Below are positions 42,752 through 51,945 of a DNA stretch of 64,000 nucleotides, piece by piece. The stretch lies in contig NZ_JANQBC010000014.1 of assembly GCF_024721995.1 (NCBI RefSeq), positions 62,001 through 126,000 on the forward strand, given 5' to 3'. Under the pieces are notes generated by a model. The model worked only from the letters and a program-made list of their open reading frames with translations. It was not told the origin of the DNA and made no database searches. The position numbers were made by a program, and so were the translations under genes. How positions within the stretch are numbered: the stretch's first letter is position 1; each line of letters begins with the position of its first letter. Source of the DNA: Paenibacillus radicibacter (GTDB lineage: Bacteria > Bacillota > Bacilli > Paenibacillales > NBRC-103111).

Positions 42752-43129
42752 ATGTCCTATTCTGTCAAGGAAGTCGCTGAGATGTTTCATATTTCCCCTC
42801 ATACGGTGCGCTATTATACGGATCAGAACCTAATTCCTAGCATAATACGGGATCAAAATGGCCGTAGGGTCTTTGATGATACTTCACTCGGCTGGCTGCG
42901 AACGATTATTGCCTTTCGAACTGCAGGAATGTCGATTGATATGATCCGTTATTATCTGGATCTGTATCACCAAGGCGAGGAGACGATCCCTGCTAGGTAC
43001 CAATTGCTAGTGGAGCAGCAACAACTCACCCAGCACAAGCTTGACGACCTTACGCATCAGCTTAAAGTTATTAACGAGAAAGTTCAGTCTTACACCGGCT
43101 GGATTCATCCTACCGGCAGTTCAAGTTGA
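42752..43129 (+). CDS. MerR-family regulator
   Basis: A 125-residue MerR protein: winged helix YSVKEVAEMFHISPHTVRYYTDQNLIPSIIRDQNGRRVFDDTSLGWLRTIIAFRTAGMSIDMIRYYLDL, then a coiled-coil dimerization helix. The ATG at 42752 follows AAAGGTG. It probably activates the divergent SDR gene through the palindrome in its promoter; the inducer is unknown (no Cys-based metal-binding site seen). Confidence 0.9.
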   Translation: MSYSVKEVAEMFHISPHTVRYYTDQNLIPSIIRDQNGRRVFDDTSLGWLRTIIAFRTAGMSIDMIRYYLDLYHQGEETIPARYQLLVEQQQLTQHKLDDLTHQLKVINEKVQSYTGWIHPTGSSS

Positions 43130-43179
43130 CCTATTTACTTCTGAAGAAGTTTCTTCCCGTTCGCTTTTGCCGATCCGAT

Positions 43180-43788
43180 CTAAGTAAAATTGTGAAGTAT
43201 GGCAGATGTCACAAAAGCTTCAATCACTGCCGCGATGAGAATGAGTGGAAAGACAACGAGGATAAACGAACGCAGACATTGCTTCATCACTTGTAATAGC
43301 GGGCGGTTGAGCTTACGTTTATTGAAGAGTTGGCGAATAATACTAAGGCTCATATAAATCCCGATGGCACTAGCAAGTGCAAAGGCTGGAATCTCGAGCA
43401 GGCCATGCGGCAGAATGCCATACACAATAATTTTCCAAGCAGATACCCCTAAAGATTGAGCAAACGGAATAACGAAGCTAATCGAGGCAATGGTTGCGAC
43501 CGTAGTGAAAGCAGGTAATATAACAATCGGAATCAGTCCCAACAAAAACGAACTTACCGCAGCCCGTAGATTGTGCAAGAATATATGGGTGAATCCGGAA
43601 TCCACCATCTGTGGGGAATCCACACCAAGCCTATCTTGTAAGAACTGCATCACATTTTCTGGATTAGAACGAAATAACTGTTCCGCTCCCCATAGCATAA
43701 TAAAGAATACTATCATACTCACGATTAACACCCATACAAATGCTTTGCGATAATCTCTTTTAAAATATAGCCATTCATCTCGGTACAT
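43180..43788 (-). CDS. SpoIIM-family membrane protein
   Basis: A 202-residue polytopic protein with the SpoIIM (DUF95) pattern: FLHNLRAAVSSFLLGLIPIVILPAFTTVAT, and GILPHGLLEIPAFALASAIGI. In Bacillus SpoIIM is part of the SpoIID-M-P engulfment machinery, but this family also has shorter paralogues. The start follows GGAGG. Whether this is true SpoIIM or a paralogue is unresolved, as no spo operon is nearby. Confidence 0.82.
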   Translation of the reverse strand: MYRDEWLYFKRDYRKAFVWVLIVSMIVFFIMLWGAEQLFRSNPENVMQFLQDRLGVDSPQMVDSGFTHIFLHNLRAAVSSFLLGLIPIVILPAFTTVATIASISFVIPFAQSLGVSAWKIIVYGILPHGLLEIPAFALASAIGIYMSLSIIRQLFNKRKLNRPLLQVMKQCLRSFILVVFPLILIAAVIEAFVTSAILHNFT

Positions 43789-43822
43789 TCTTCATACGCC
43801 TCCATTGCAAACTGATAACTAA

Positions 43823-43861
43823 AAAGAGAGTAAGAGCTTGTAGATAGCTCTTACTCTCTTT
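43823..43861 (-). terminator. Terminator after the serine hydrolase
   Basis: A perfect 16-bp stem (43823-43838 and 43846-43861) with a 7-nt loop, 77 bp past the stop of the hydrolase gene. It ends the UvrA-like/hydrolase operon. Confidence 0.85.
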
Positions 43862-43937
43862 AGTAATTTCCTATTTTCATGCGATATACAACACCCTTGT
43901 TTTCGGAATCTTTTATAGATATTTCATCAAGGAGTTT

Positions 43938-44927
43938 CTACAAAATAGCTTTTCTCAATATATTTTCATGAATATCTTTATACAATTTGCTTGAAGGTGT
44001 TGGAGTAGCTTGAATAACAGTTACAAAACTCTTATCTGGAATGATATTAACCTCCTGCCCTCCATACCCTCGACATCCGTATCCATCCTTTAAAAGCAAC
44101 CATAGAAACCCATATCCACAAACACCTGATGATGGGCCGAACGGAGCATTTGTATTGGAAGAATGAACCGCTTGCATGACATAATCCAAGGAAACGATCT
44201 GGTTTCCGTTGTACTTGCCTTTATCTAGAAGCAGCATCCCGATCTTGGCAAGATCTCTTGCGGATAGATCGGACTCTTCCTCCCCTTTCATGACCGTATA
44301 GGAAAAACCACATGGACTTTGTGGCCATCTCCCGCTTGTGATACCGAGTGGCTGATACAAATACTCTTGGGTGATGTCATAAGCCGTTACCCCACAAGCT
44401 CTTCCGATTACCGCAGATAAGAGCATGACATCCCATTCCTTGTATTGAAAATGCATCCCAGGGACGCCTTTCATTTCGATATCTGCAATATGCGCCATCC
44501 AATCGCTTGTTCTCATCATTTGAACGAGCATCGGACAATGATAATGAACCCCACTATTCCAATAGATACCTGACGTCATGCTCAGTAGATGACGAATCGT
44601 GATAAGCTTGTGGTAGGGATGAGTATTTTGTGCGAATTCCTTCAGATAGTTCCCGATCGGTTCATCCAAGCTTTTGATTATCCCCTTGTCGAGGCATATG
44701 CCTGTCGTAATGGAAAGAATACTTTTCCAAATGGATTTGATATTGTTTCTGCTAGTCTCGTTAAACTTATTGTAGTATTTTTCAAAAACAATCTTGCCAT
44801 TTTTCACGATTAGAACACTATTAACAAGGCGATACCGCTTTTGCTTGATATAATCATCTACTTGGTCTAGAATGCTGCAATCCATTCCTTCTTTTTCAGG
44901 AGTAGAAATCATCCATTCATAGCTCAT
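43938..44927 (-). CDS. Serine hydrolase (beta-lactamase/penicillin-binding-like)
   Basis: A 329-residue soluble hydrolase with the catalytic SxxK in IKSIWKSILSITTG (Ser65 and Lys68). Pattern elements of the class C/EstB-like group include the helical LLSMTSGIYWNSG segment. It lacks a signal peptide, so it may be cytoplasmic. The start overlaps the UvrA-like gene's stop as ATGA, so the two are translationally coupled, an unusual pairing. The substrate is unknown. Confidence 0.83.
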   Translation of the reverse strand: MSYEWMISTPEKEGMDCSILDQVDDYIKQKRYRLVNSVLIVKNGKIVFEKYYNKFNETSRNNIKSIWKSILSITTGICLDKGIIKSLDEPIGNYLKEFAQNTHPYHKLITIRHLLSMTSGIYWNSGVHYHCPMLVQMMRTSDWMAHIADIEMKGVPGMHFQYKEWDVMLLSAVIGRACGVTAYDITQEYLYQPLGITSGRWPQSPCGFSYTVMKGEEESDLSARDLAKIGMLLLDKGKYNGNQIVSLDYVMQAVHSSNTNAPFGPSSGVCGYGFLWLLLKDGYGCRGYGGQEVNIIPDKSFVTVIQATPTPSSKLYKDIHENILRKAIL

Positions 44928-47329
44928 ATTAGCACCTGCTTCAGATATTTTCCGATAATCGAATCCTTGTTGGACGATAACTCCTGCGGAGTACCTTGTG
45001 CAAGGACATACCCTCCATCACTACCGCCGCCTGGCCCCATTTCGATAATGAAATCACAGTTTGCGAGTACATAGGGATCATGTTCCGTGACGATCATTGT
45101 ATTCCCAGCATCAACAAGCTGATGCATGAGCTCAATCAAACGATCCGTGTCGTAGAAGGAAAGACCCGTTGTCGGTTCATCCAGAATATAGACATTTCCA
45201 CTACCTTTTTGTTTGCAAAGTTCTTTCGCAAGCTTGATCCTTTGCGCTTCGCCACCTGATATTGTTGGAGTCTTTTGTCCAAGTGTAATGTATCCCATTC
45301 CGACGCGCATAAGTGTGTCAAGGATGTTGGATATTGTTTTATCATAAGATTCCGATTCTTCACGTCCGAAAAAATCCGCCGCTTCCGTCACACTCATCGC
45401 CAAGATGTCTTTAATGTTCTTCCCTTCGATCTTCACGCTTAACGCTTCTTCCACATAGCCTGTTCCACCGCACATCTCACAATCCACTTCGATCGAGTTC
45501 CCGAATCCGATATAAAAGTTCTTAAACCCTTCTCCTTTACATGCTCTACATCCACCCTGGGAGTTCACCGTGAACAGGCCAGCTGCATAGCCGTTCTCAA
45601 GTGCCTCAGGTCTTTTTGCAAAAATCGTGCGAACCCGCTCCATGATTCCCGTATAAGTAGCCGGACAAGACGTTCTACTTCTGCCGATCTGCTTCTGATC
45701 CACTACAATGCACTTTTTAATATGTTCCGTGCCTGTTACAGATACATCATCAATCATAGACGAGATCTCATCGTCATCCACTTCATGAACTAGCTTGTTC
45801 TTCAATAATTGCTTCAGCTTAGGTACCAACGTATCGTGAATTAAGCTGGATTTCCCGCTACCCGAAACCCCTGCAATACCTACCATCACACCAAGTGGAA
45901 TCGATACGGAGACATCTCGCAAATTGTGCAGATTCGCATGCTCGATCGTTAGCATTTTTTGATTACTAATCGTCCGATCATTAGGTTTAAGATTTACTAC
46001 TTTAGCGCCAGCAAGATAAGGTGCGGTTCTAGAGTTATTGCATAACATAAATTCATCTAGACTACCTTGGAATATTCGCTCACCTCCGTAAATACCAGCA
46101 TCAGGACCTATGTCTATTATGTAATCGGCAGCACGCATAAAGTTTTCGTCATGCTCTACAGCTACAACCGTATTACCGCGTTTCACAAGGTTTTGTATGA
46201 TTTGGATTAGATTTTGCTTTTCCACTTCATGAAGCCCGATTGTTGGTTCGTCAAAAATAAAGATGATCGAATCCATCTCTGCGATAATAAACGAGGCGAG
46301 GAAGAGTCGCTGAATTTCACCACCTGAGAGTGATGGCACTTGACGGGAAAGCGCAAGATGGTGCAATCCAACATCTATCATACACTTTAGCTTCATGATG
46401 ATCTCATCAATGAGATTCTTACCAGGTAATTCGCCTCTATGATGAATAAAGAAGTTCAATAGTTCGTCTATGTACATATTCTCTAAATCTGTAATCTTTC
46501 TGCCTAAAATCGTCGTATGAAGGGCTTGTTCACCAAGACCCGAGCCTTTGCATTTGGGACAAGTTACATGGATCGCTTTGACTCCAAAAATATCGATTTC
46601 TTTATCCGCACCATTGTGCCGGATGTACTTACTGGTCACATGTTTCTGCATATCCTGAAAAAATACGACAGCCCCAACAAACCCGCTTCTTCGACAACCA
46701 TATTTGAACAACACCAATAAATCATCCGATAATGTACCGATTGTATGATTCACATCTATTTGATGCAGTTCGCAGAACTTTTTAAAATTCACTCGATACA
46801 ATCTGTGCTTCATCAAAAAACCATTAAAAAAGCTTTTAATCGGAACATCGAGCTTGATAATGGCGTCCTCGTTAATCTCATTGTATCGACCGGTTCCCAA
46901 GCATTTCACGCACATGCCTTTAGGGGAATTTTTCTGAAAAAACTCCATCGAAAGCGGCAAGCCATCATCGTGCATCGGCTGGCGATAACCGTAGGCTGAG
47001 TAGAGAACAGCTAATAAATGCCCAACCTTCGAACGTGTTCCTACTGTACTTCTCGGATTGGATTGACGGATCACCCGCTGCTCTACCGCAACAGTAGGAG
47101 ATAGACCTGTAATCGTGTCAAACTTAGGGGTCGTTTCAACCATGTACTGTTCCCCTGAAAATTGAAGGTATCTACGCTTGCCCTCTTCATATAAAGTATC
47201 GAAAGCTAGGCTTGATTTACCACTACCCGATACACCGGTAATGACAGTCAGCTTATTTCGCGGAATCCGCACTTCGATGTCTTTCAGGTTATGGATCCGT
47301 GCACCTTTTATTTCAATAAATTCATTCAT
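44924..47329 (-). CDS. UvrA-like ABC ATPase (UvrA2 type)
   Basis: An 801-residue tandem ABC ATPase of the UvrA family. Walker A sites: [10 protein letters not shown] (about 31-40) and [10 protein letters not shown] (about 500). Zinc-site CxxC pairs: [32 protein letters not shown]. Signature sequences: [14 protein letters not shown] and [14 protein letters not shown]. The usual UvrB-binding domain and first zinc module of full UvrA (about 950 residues) are missing, which fits the UvrA2 group, linked to drug-DNA damage tolerance. The ATG at 47329 follows GGAGGG. The next gene, a serine hydrolase, is coupled. Confidence 0.88.
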   Translation of the reverse strand: MNEFIEIKGARIHNLKDIEVRIPRNKLTVITGVSGSGKSSLAFDTLYEEGKRRYLQFSGEQYMVETTPKFDTITGLSPTVAVEQRVIRQSNPRSTVGTRSKVGHLLAVLYSAYGYRQPMHDDGLPLSMEFFQKNSPKGMCVKCLGTGRYNEINEDAIIKLDVPIKSFFNGFLMKHRLYRVNFKKFCELHQIDVNHTIGTLSDDLLVLFKYGCRRSGFVGAVVFFQDMQKHVTSKYIRHNGADKEIDIFGVKAIHVTCPKCKGSGLGEQALHTTILGRKITDLENMYIDELLNFFIHHRGELPGKNLIDEIIMKLKCMIDVGLHHLALSRQVPSLSGGEIQRLFLASFIIAEMDSIIFIFDEPTIGLHEVEKQNLIQIIQNLVKRGNTVVAVEHDENFMRAADYIIDIGPDAGIYGGERIFQGSLDEFMLCNNSRTAPYLAGAKVVNLKPNDRTISNQKMLTIEHANLHNLRDVSVSIPLGVMVGIAGVSGSGKSSLIHDTLVPKLKQLLKNKLVHEVDDDEISSMIDDVSVTGTEHIKKCIVVDQKQIGRSRTSCPATYTGIMERVRTIFAKRPEALENGYAAGLFTVNSQGGCRACKGEGFKNFYIGFGNSIEVDCEMCGGTGYVEEALSVKIEGKNIKDILAMSVTEAADFFGREESESYDKTISNILDTLMRVGMGYITLGQKTPTISGGEAQRIKLAKELCKQKGSGNVYILDEPTTGLSFYDTDRLIELMHQLVDAGNTMIVTEHDPYVLANCDFIIEMGPGGGSDGGYVLAQGTPQELSSNKDSIIGKYLKQVLI

Positions 47330-47520
47330 GTTACCCTCCACGCGGCAATTAAAGTAATTATCCACCCAATAAGTTCGAACTCTACAATCACTGTATTTGC
47401 TCCTACCATTCTGCATTTTCTTACCAAATTCCTTCAACTGATGTACTGTATCCCAACTTCTACTTATAAACTGAATAGTAACAGCAATTATCGTTGAAAC
47501 GGATTATAAGGAGGTTCATT

Positions 47521-48198
47521 ATGCCAAGTACATCTACACATTCAACTAGAAAGTCTGCCGTCATTATTGGTGTGTTATTCCTGGTTGGGCTCGTGACAGG
47601 GATATTTAGTGTTGTTCCTGTTATAGATGGAACTGATTATCTTGCCAAATCTTCTACAGATGTAAATCAAGTCCTAATCGGAGGGTCTTCCCAGTTATTA
47701 ATGATTGCTGCCTATGTTGGTATTCCGATTATGCTGTATCCGATTTTAAGTCCGTCTCGTAAAGGATTAGCGCTTGGATCCGCTGCGTTCGGTATCATTT
47801 CGGGTGTATTCATTATGATTGGTGTAATCATTCTTCTGTTGTTATTGAAATTAAGCGAGGATTTTGCAAAAGTCGGGTCTCTCAATGGTTCGTATTTTGA
47901 AATCTTAGGCGGATTATTGCGTGAAGGTCGTGATTTGATCAATCATGTGGCGACGACACTAACATTTGTTGTGGCGATGTTCTTGTTTAACTTCATCTTT
48001 TTTCAAGTAAAAATAGTCCCTCGATGGTTATCTCTACTAGGTCTTATTGGGTCAATACTATCTATCGCAGCTAGCCTATTCTTCATGCTTCGTCTGATCG
48101 GTCTGGATTCAACTTACATGGTATTGAATTTTCCAATAGCGATTCAGCAATTGATTCTGGCGATATGGCTCATTCTTAGAGGATTTAACCGCACATAA
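47521..48198 (+). CDS. DUF4386 membrane protein
   Basis: A 225-residue protein with six or seven predicted helices and the DUF4386 pattern (AVIIGVLFLVGLVTGIFSVV, GGSSQLLMIAAYVGIPIMLYPIL, PRWLSLLGLIGSILSIAASLFFMLRLIG). The ATG at 47521 follows AAGGAGG. It is divergent from the UvrA-like gene. Function unknown. Confidence 0.83.
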   Translation: MPSTSTHSTRKSAVIIGVLFLVGLVTGIFSVVPVIDGTDYLAKSSTDVNQVLIGGSSQLLMIAAYVGIPIMLYPILSPSRKGLALGSAAFGIISGVFIMIGVIILLLLLKLSEDFAKVGSLNGSYFEILGGLLREGRDLINHVATTLTFVVAMFLFNFIFFQVKIVPRWLSLLGLIGSILSIAASLFFMLRLIGLDSTYMVLNFPIAIQQLILAIWLILRGFNRT

Positions 48199-48218
48199 TC
48201 CGATAGCGCAAGTTAAAA

Positions 48219-48249
48219 GGCCATCCTACTTAGGACGGCCCTTTTTTTT
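48219..48249 (+). terminator. Terminator between DUF4386 and VOC genes
   Basis: A stem (GGCCATCCT / AGGACGGCC, one mismatch) followed by eight T residues on the plus strand. It also lies 3 bp from the VOC stop. Confidence 0.85.
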
Positions 48250-48251
48250 GC

Positions 48252-48620
48252 TTATAAATGTTGAAGACCGATGCGGTTGCCTTCGCTATCCACAAACATC
48301 CCCAAATACCCCGCGTGCTTACCCGCATAGGTTTTCTCCATTACCACTTGTCCACCCGCTTCAGGAACTCTTGAAAGGATAGTTGCTAAGTCCGGCTTAC
48401 CGTCAATGTAGATTGTGACGCCATCCATTGATGGTTTATGAAGAGGTCCTTTTACTAACGCTCCGCCATTGGTTTGTTCTTGAACCGGGAAAAACGCGTA
48501 CTCAGAATCGCCCATAGGCATCATATGCATCTCAACTTGGAGTATTTCTTCATAAAAAGCTTTAGCCCGCTCCATATTCGATACAGGAATCTCCATCCAA
48601 ATAAACAATCGATCCAACAT
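48252..48620 (-). CDS. VOC/glyoxalase-family protein
   Basis: A 122-residue vicinal-oxygen-chelate protein: FIWMEIPVSNMERAKAFYEEIL at the N-terminus, ISYxK-like strands and TYAGKHAGYLGMFVDSEGNRIGLQ at the C-terminus. Members bind a metal with His and Glu or serve as resistance or lyase proteins. The ATG at 48620 follows GGCGGAG. No specific reaction is evident. Confidence 0.85.
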   Translation of the reverse strand: MLDRLFIWMEIPVSNMERAKAFYEEILQVEMHMMPMGDSEYAFFPVQEQTNGGALVKGPLHKPSMDGVTIYIDGKPDLATILSRVPEAGGQVVMEKTYAGKHAGYLGMFVDSEGNRIGLQHL

Positions 48621-48684
48621 TATTAAATCTCCGCCTTTCGATTTATAGTCATTCATACGTATAGACGAATGAGCAGTAAGTAAA

Positions 48685-49667
48685 TCATCGGTTATTCGTA
48701 AAATCAATAATCGAATCCAGTAATTTATTTGTATCTAGTCGTGGCGGCAAGCCAAATCGATCGAATAAATCAGGGTCAGCGAATTGATGAATATGCGCAA
48801 TCTTCCCATTTTGTATCTCAAGAAGATGAATCGACCATGGAATTAATGCTGTATCATGTTCAGACGGCACATACTGTGCATAAGCTGGAGAATTGCCATT
48901 GGCGCGAACAGGAATCAATCGAGAACCAGCACAATGACTGCGAGTTAGTTGATAAAATGATGCCATATTCATTTTGCCACATAACCACAACGTATAAGGT
49001 GGCATCGACAAACTGGCATTCTCGTGGAATAACGTTAGTAATGCATCAATATCGTAGTTTTCAAATGCTTCAACGTAGCGTTTAAGAAGTCTTTCGTCTG
49101 CTTCTTCGTCTAGTTCACGAAGTGTACGGACCTAAGATGCGCTAGTGCCATTGTAGCCCTCGAGCGCTGCAACGCACTATTAACGGCAACTGTTGTCATA
49201 TCCAATGCCTCGGCTGTTTGCTTGGCGGACCAACGAAACACATCATGAAGAATGAGGACGGCACGTTGTCTAGGCGGCAGAGTTTGCAGCATAGCAAGAA
49301 ACGATAAACGAATCGATTCTTTACTAATCACAATATCTGCGGGATCGCAAGCTATATCGGGAGTAGGCCATATCCATGAGGTTCTAGGCAAGTTATCCTT
49401 TGGTTCAATAATATTAGTTGCAGGATCAGACAAATTCATTGGCAGTGCCCGACGCTTGGCGTGTCTGAGCTTGTCTAAACAAACATTCGTGGCAATGCGA
49501 TATATCTAGGACTTATGTGAAGTATCTTGCCGAATCTGATTCCGGTTCTGCCAGGCACGGAGCATTGTATCTTGTACCGCATCCTCCGCATCAGCAATGG
49601 AACCCATCATTCTGTAACAGAATCCGATAAGTTCGTAACGTAACTCCTCAGCTATGTCCCACTCCAC
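48685..49667 (-). pseudogene. ECF sigma factor with SnoaL-like tail, disrupted by a stop and a frameshift
   Basis: From the GTG at 49667 (AGGGG ribosome site) the frame reads an ECF sigma region 2 ([28 protein letters not shown]) and stops at TAG 49508-49506, where relatives have SW in SWIYRIATNVCLD. The same frame then continues through region 4 (LQTLPPRQRAVLILHDVFRWSAKQTAEALDMTTVAVNSALQRSRA) to 49110. A one-base shift near 49130 is needed to join it to the frame reading VRTLRELDEEADERLLKRYVEAFENYDIDALLTLF, then ANGNSPAYAQY and a SnoaL-like end at 48685. Total length about 325 residues, usual for this sigma class. Probably a pseudogene. Confidence 0.8.
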
Positions 49668-49689
49668 TAGTCTTCCCCTGCCCTATAGG

Positions 49690-50292
49690 TTATTTTTGAG
49701 TATCGAGAATAAACATAGATGCATCTTGTCCCATGAATATTTGAGTTCCATGATAGAAGGTCTTAGAACATATGTTCTTATACCCTATTTTAGCCATTAT
49801 ACCAGCTAATTCTTCTTGATGGAATCCGTTATGAACCAAATCAGACACGACATTCTCATTCTTATCAAAATCAACGATGAGTAATTGTCCTCCCTCATTC
49901 AGAACTTCATATAATCTAGTAAGGACAAATTCAACATCAGGGATATGAAGGAGTACCTGTGCCATAAAGATATAATCCGCCTTTAATTCGGATAGACCCT
50001 CTTTTTCAAAATCAAAACAACATGTATCTGCATTCTGAATATCAGCATCAGAAATTTTCTGTTTAATTTGATGAATCATGTTAGGTGAAGAATCTAGAAA
50101 GAGCATAGACGCAAATTCGTTGACCAAGTTCAGTCCAACAAGACCCGTTCCACACCCAAAATCTATAGCGCTTTTATTACCCGCGTCGATTACATATTCC
50201 CGAATAGCATCAGCTGATACCTGAGCAATATGCACCCGCCCCGGTGAGTCATAACTACTTGCGATCATATCAAACTTATCTGTATTCGCCAT
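49690..50292 (-). CDS. Class I SAM-dependent methyltransferase
   Basis: A 200-residue methyltransferase with motif I VIDAGNKSAIDFGCGTGLVGLNL (about 32-50), then LFLDSSPNMIHQIKQKI, and FMAQVLLHIPDVEFVL. The substrate is unknown. The ATG at 50292 follows AAGGAGG. The sigma pseudogene starts 22 bp downstream and may have shared its transcript. Confidence 0.87.
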   Translation of the reverse strand: MANTDKFDMIASSYDSPGRVHIAQVSADAIREYVIDAGNKSAIDFGCGTGLVGLNLVNEFASMLFLDSSPNMIHQIKQKISDADIQNADTCCFDFEKEGLSELKADYIFMAQVLLHIPDVEFVLTRLYEVLNEGGQLLIVDFDKNENVVSDLVHNGFHQEELAGIMAKIGYKNICSKTFYHGTQIFMGQDASMFILDTQK

Positions 50293-50363
50293 TATTACCT
50301 CCTTAAGTCGTCTTTAAATCTCTCTTAATGAAATATTGTATCATGTTTCTTCTTAAAAAAGGA

Positions 50364-50399
50364 CAAGGCTGCCGAAGCATGTTGCAATCGGCAGCCTTG
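50364..50399 (-). terminator. Terminator after the phosphotransferase
   Basis: A perfect 12-bp stem (50364-50375 and 50388-50399). It lies 13 bp past the phosphotransferase stop. Confidence 0.85.
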
Positions 50400-50412
50400 A
50401 TTATGTGAATGA

Positions 50413-51486
50413 CTAGATTTTACGCACTTCGTACTCAAATGGTTCTTCAACGGAGTAAATCTCATCGAAAAATCCAAAGTACGGGATATCGTCTTCCATG
50501 CATTTGATCAGATACGAAAGTTCCTCATCGCACTCAAGCTCTTCACCATTGTCTCGCATAATTTCAAATAATGCTAAGATATTTTCCATGAGATTGGCTT
50601 GAATAAACAAAGGCAACTTATCTAACATCGAATCATCGACTTGGGTCTCAGACCTGTATCCATCAAGAACAATTTCAAAATAATTATCCATACGTTCTAT
50701 ACGTTTATCAGCGTCTGGATGATGTCTACACCAACCAAATCCATTTCCCCAGACAGAAGCCAAGTCAAACATATACCAACCGAAACATGAATTATCGAAA
50801 TCATATATGGTGATTTGACCGGTATCAAAATCAATCGAGTAATTCCCATCATTATAGTCAAAATGGATCATACCGTATGTCTCGCGATCCTTATCCAAAC
50901 CTTCTAAGGTTTGAAGTAGCCCTTTAAGCTTCTCCTTCAGCAAAGGTAAGGAATCAGGTATGAGTTCATCGATAAGATCAGCATTGATTTTATCAAGAAA
51001 GCTATACCGTGGCTGTTTAGGTGCATATCCTTTTGACACCTTGTGCATTTTCCCCAGGGTTTTACCGCAGTTATAGAAGTACTCGGTAAGTGGAACCCCT
51101 TCACGGTAGCGATAGTTATTCTCCACAAACCTTTTACCCTTAGCCTTTTTGAATAGGCAGATGTAATAGGTGTGACCTTTATAAGTGATCTCTTCAAGTA
51201 AGTTTCCTTTTGTAGAATTCACTACATCCGAGACACTTGCTCCATGTTCGAATAAATATCGAATATACTCAACCTCACCTAAGAAGTCTTCTCGCGTTCT
51301 GTCTTTTATAAATGCGATTCTGAGTATTAACGCATCAGTGCTCTTTTTCTCAAAAGTATAAACAAGATTTCGTCCACCTTCATGTGGCTTAATCTGCGTT
51401 GTTTCATAACCTTCCAGCTCGTATAAGACGTTTACGATTGGAATAAGAATGGAATCACTGATTTTTACAACTTCGTTATAATTCAA
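50413..51486 (-). CDS. APH-fold phosphotransferase
   Basis: A 357-residue protein kinase-like phosphotransferase: YTFEKKSTDALILRI (ATP-binding Lys region), catalytic MIHFDYNDGN (about 214-222, HxDxxxxN with Phe for Gly), and metal-binding ITIYDFDNSCFGWYMFDL. It resembles the aminoglycoside/choline kinase/YihE superfamily; substrate unknown. The TTG start at 51486 follows AAGGGGA at 8 nt. The leader ORF and hairpin upstream (51504-51588) suggest regulated translation. Confidence 0.85.
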   Translation of the reverse strand: MNYNEVVKISDSILIPIVNVLYELEGYETTQIKPHEGGRNLVYTFEKKSTDALILRIAFIKDRTREDFLGEVEYIRYLFEHGASVSDVVNSTKGNLLEEITYKGHTYYICLFKKAKGKRFVENNYRYREGVPLTEYFYNCGKTLGKMHKVSKGYAPKQPRYSFLDKINADLIDELIPDSLPLLKEKLKGLLQTLEGLDKDRETYGMIHFDYNDGNYSIDFDTGQITIYDFDNSCFGWYMFDLASVWGNGFGWCRHHPDADKRIERMDNYFEIVLDGYRSETQVDDSMLDKLPLFIQANLMENILALFEIMRDNGEELECDEELSYLIKCMEDDIPYFGFFDEIYSVEEPFEYEVRKI

Positions 51487-51503
51487 ATAGAATGTCCCCT
51501 TTG

Positions 51504-51525
51504 GGTATTAACCCTTGTTAATACC
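51504..51525 (-). promoter_or_regulatory. Hairpin between leader ORF and phosphotransferase
   Basis: A perfect 9-bp stem (51504-51512 and 51517-51525) with a 4-nt loop, immediately upstream of the AAAGGGG ribosome site. The leader ORF stop codon lies in its second transcribed arm. Confidence 0.6.
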
Positions 51526-51588
51526 TCTGTTATTTTTGTTTGCTTCACTATTACTGCTGAACAATTTGCCTTGCGCATGACGTTTCAC
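51508..51588 (-). CDS. Leader peptide of 26 residues before the phosphotransferase
   Basis: GTG at 51588 follows a strong GGAGG ribosome site at 10 nt and opens 26 codons starting MKRHAQGKLFSSN and ending NKG-stop at 51510-51508, inside the hairpin. Translation through it would melt the hairpin beside the phosphotransferase ribosome site. It resembles a regulatory leader but could be a chance frame; no known peptide is recognised. Confidence 0.5.
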   Translation of the reverse strand: MKRHAQGKLFSSNSEANKNNRGINKG

Positions 51589-51749
51589 GTTCAAATCTCC
51601 TCCTTTTTGGTAAATTTTCAATTGTTAATCATATTAACAACATCTATACTGTACAATATATTTTCATAATTTACTACAATTTTCCTTCATTTCATTCAAA
51701 CTCTTTTTCGATTCTATTCAAAAAAACCATCAGTTTGAGTGATAAAATA

Positions 51750-51779
51750 AAAATGATCGATATCTTAATCGGTCATTTT
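51750..51779 (-). terminator. Hairpin upstream of the leader of the phosphotransferase gene
   Basis: A 12-bp stem (51750-51761 and 51768-51779, one G:U) followed on the minus strand by TATTTTATC. It lies between the ABC operon end and the phosphotransferase promoter region. The rest of 51590-51880 shows only AT-rich sequence without a gene. Confidence 0.55.
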
Positions 51780-51883
51780 CATCATTTGGAGTTCTGTTGT
51801 CCCCGGATATTATCAAAACAGTATGTCAAGTTATTATAGAATCCGTATTCTCCTTCCCTATCTGCTTTCAAACAGTTCATACC

Positions 51884-51931
51884 AAAAAGCGATCATACCC
51901 CTACGTTTAAATGGGAATATAATCGCTTTTT
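51884..51931 (-). terminator. Terminator of the GntR-ABC operon
   Basis: A 10-bp outer stem (AAAAAGCGAT / ATCGCTTTTT) around a loop with a small inner stem, 15 bp past the permease stop. Confidence 0.75.
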
Positions 51932-51945
51932 TTATGAGTAAGACC

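Noticed and set aside
47330-47437. 36-codon in-frame extension upstream of the UvrA-like gene as a possible leader or true N-terminus
   Set aside because: The TTG that opens it has no convincing ribosome site, whereas the ATG at 47329 follows GGAGGG. The extension has no family similarity.
51590-51880. A gene in the AT-rich gap between phosphotransferase leader and ABC operon
   Set aside because: Only a hairpin at 51750-51779 is seen; no frame with ribosome site and composition of a gene.
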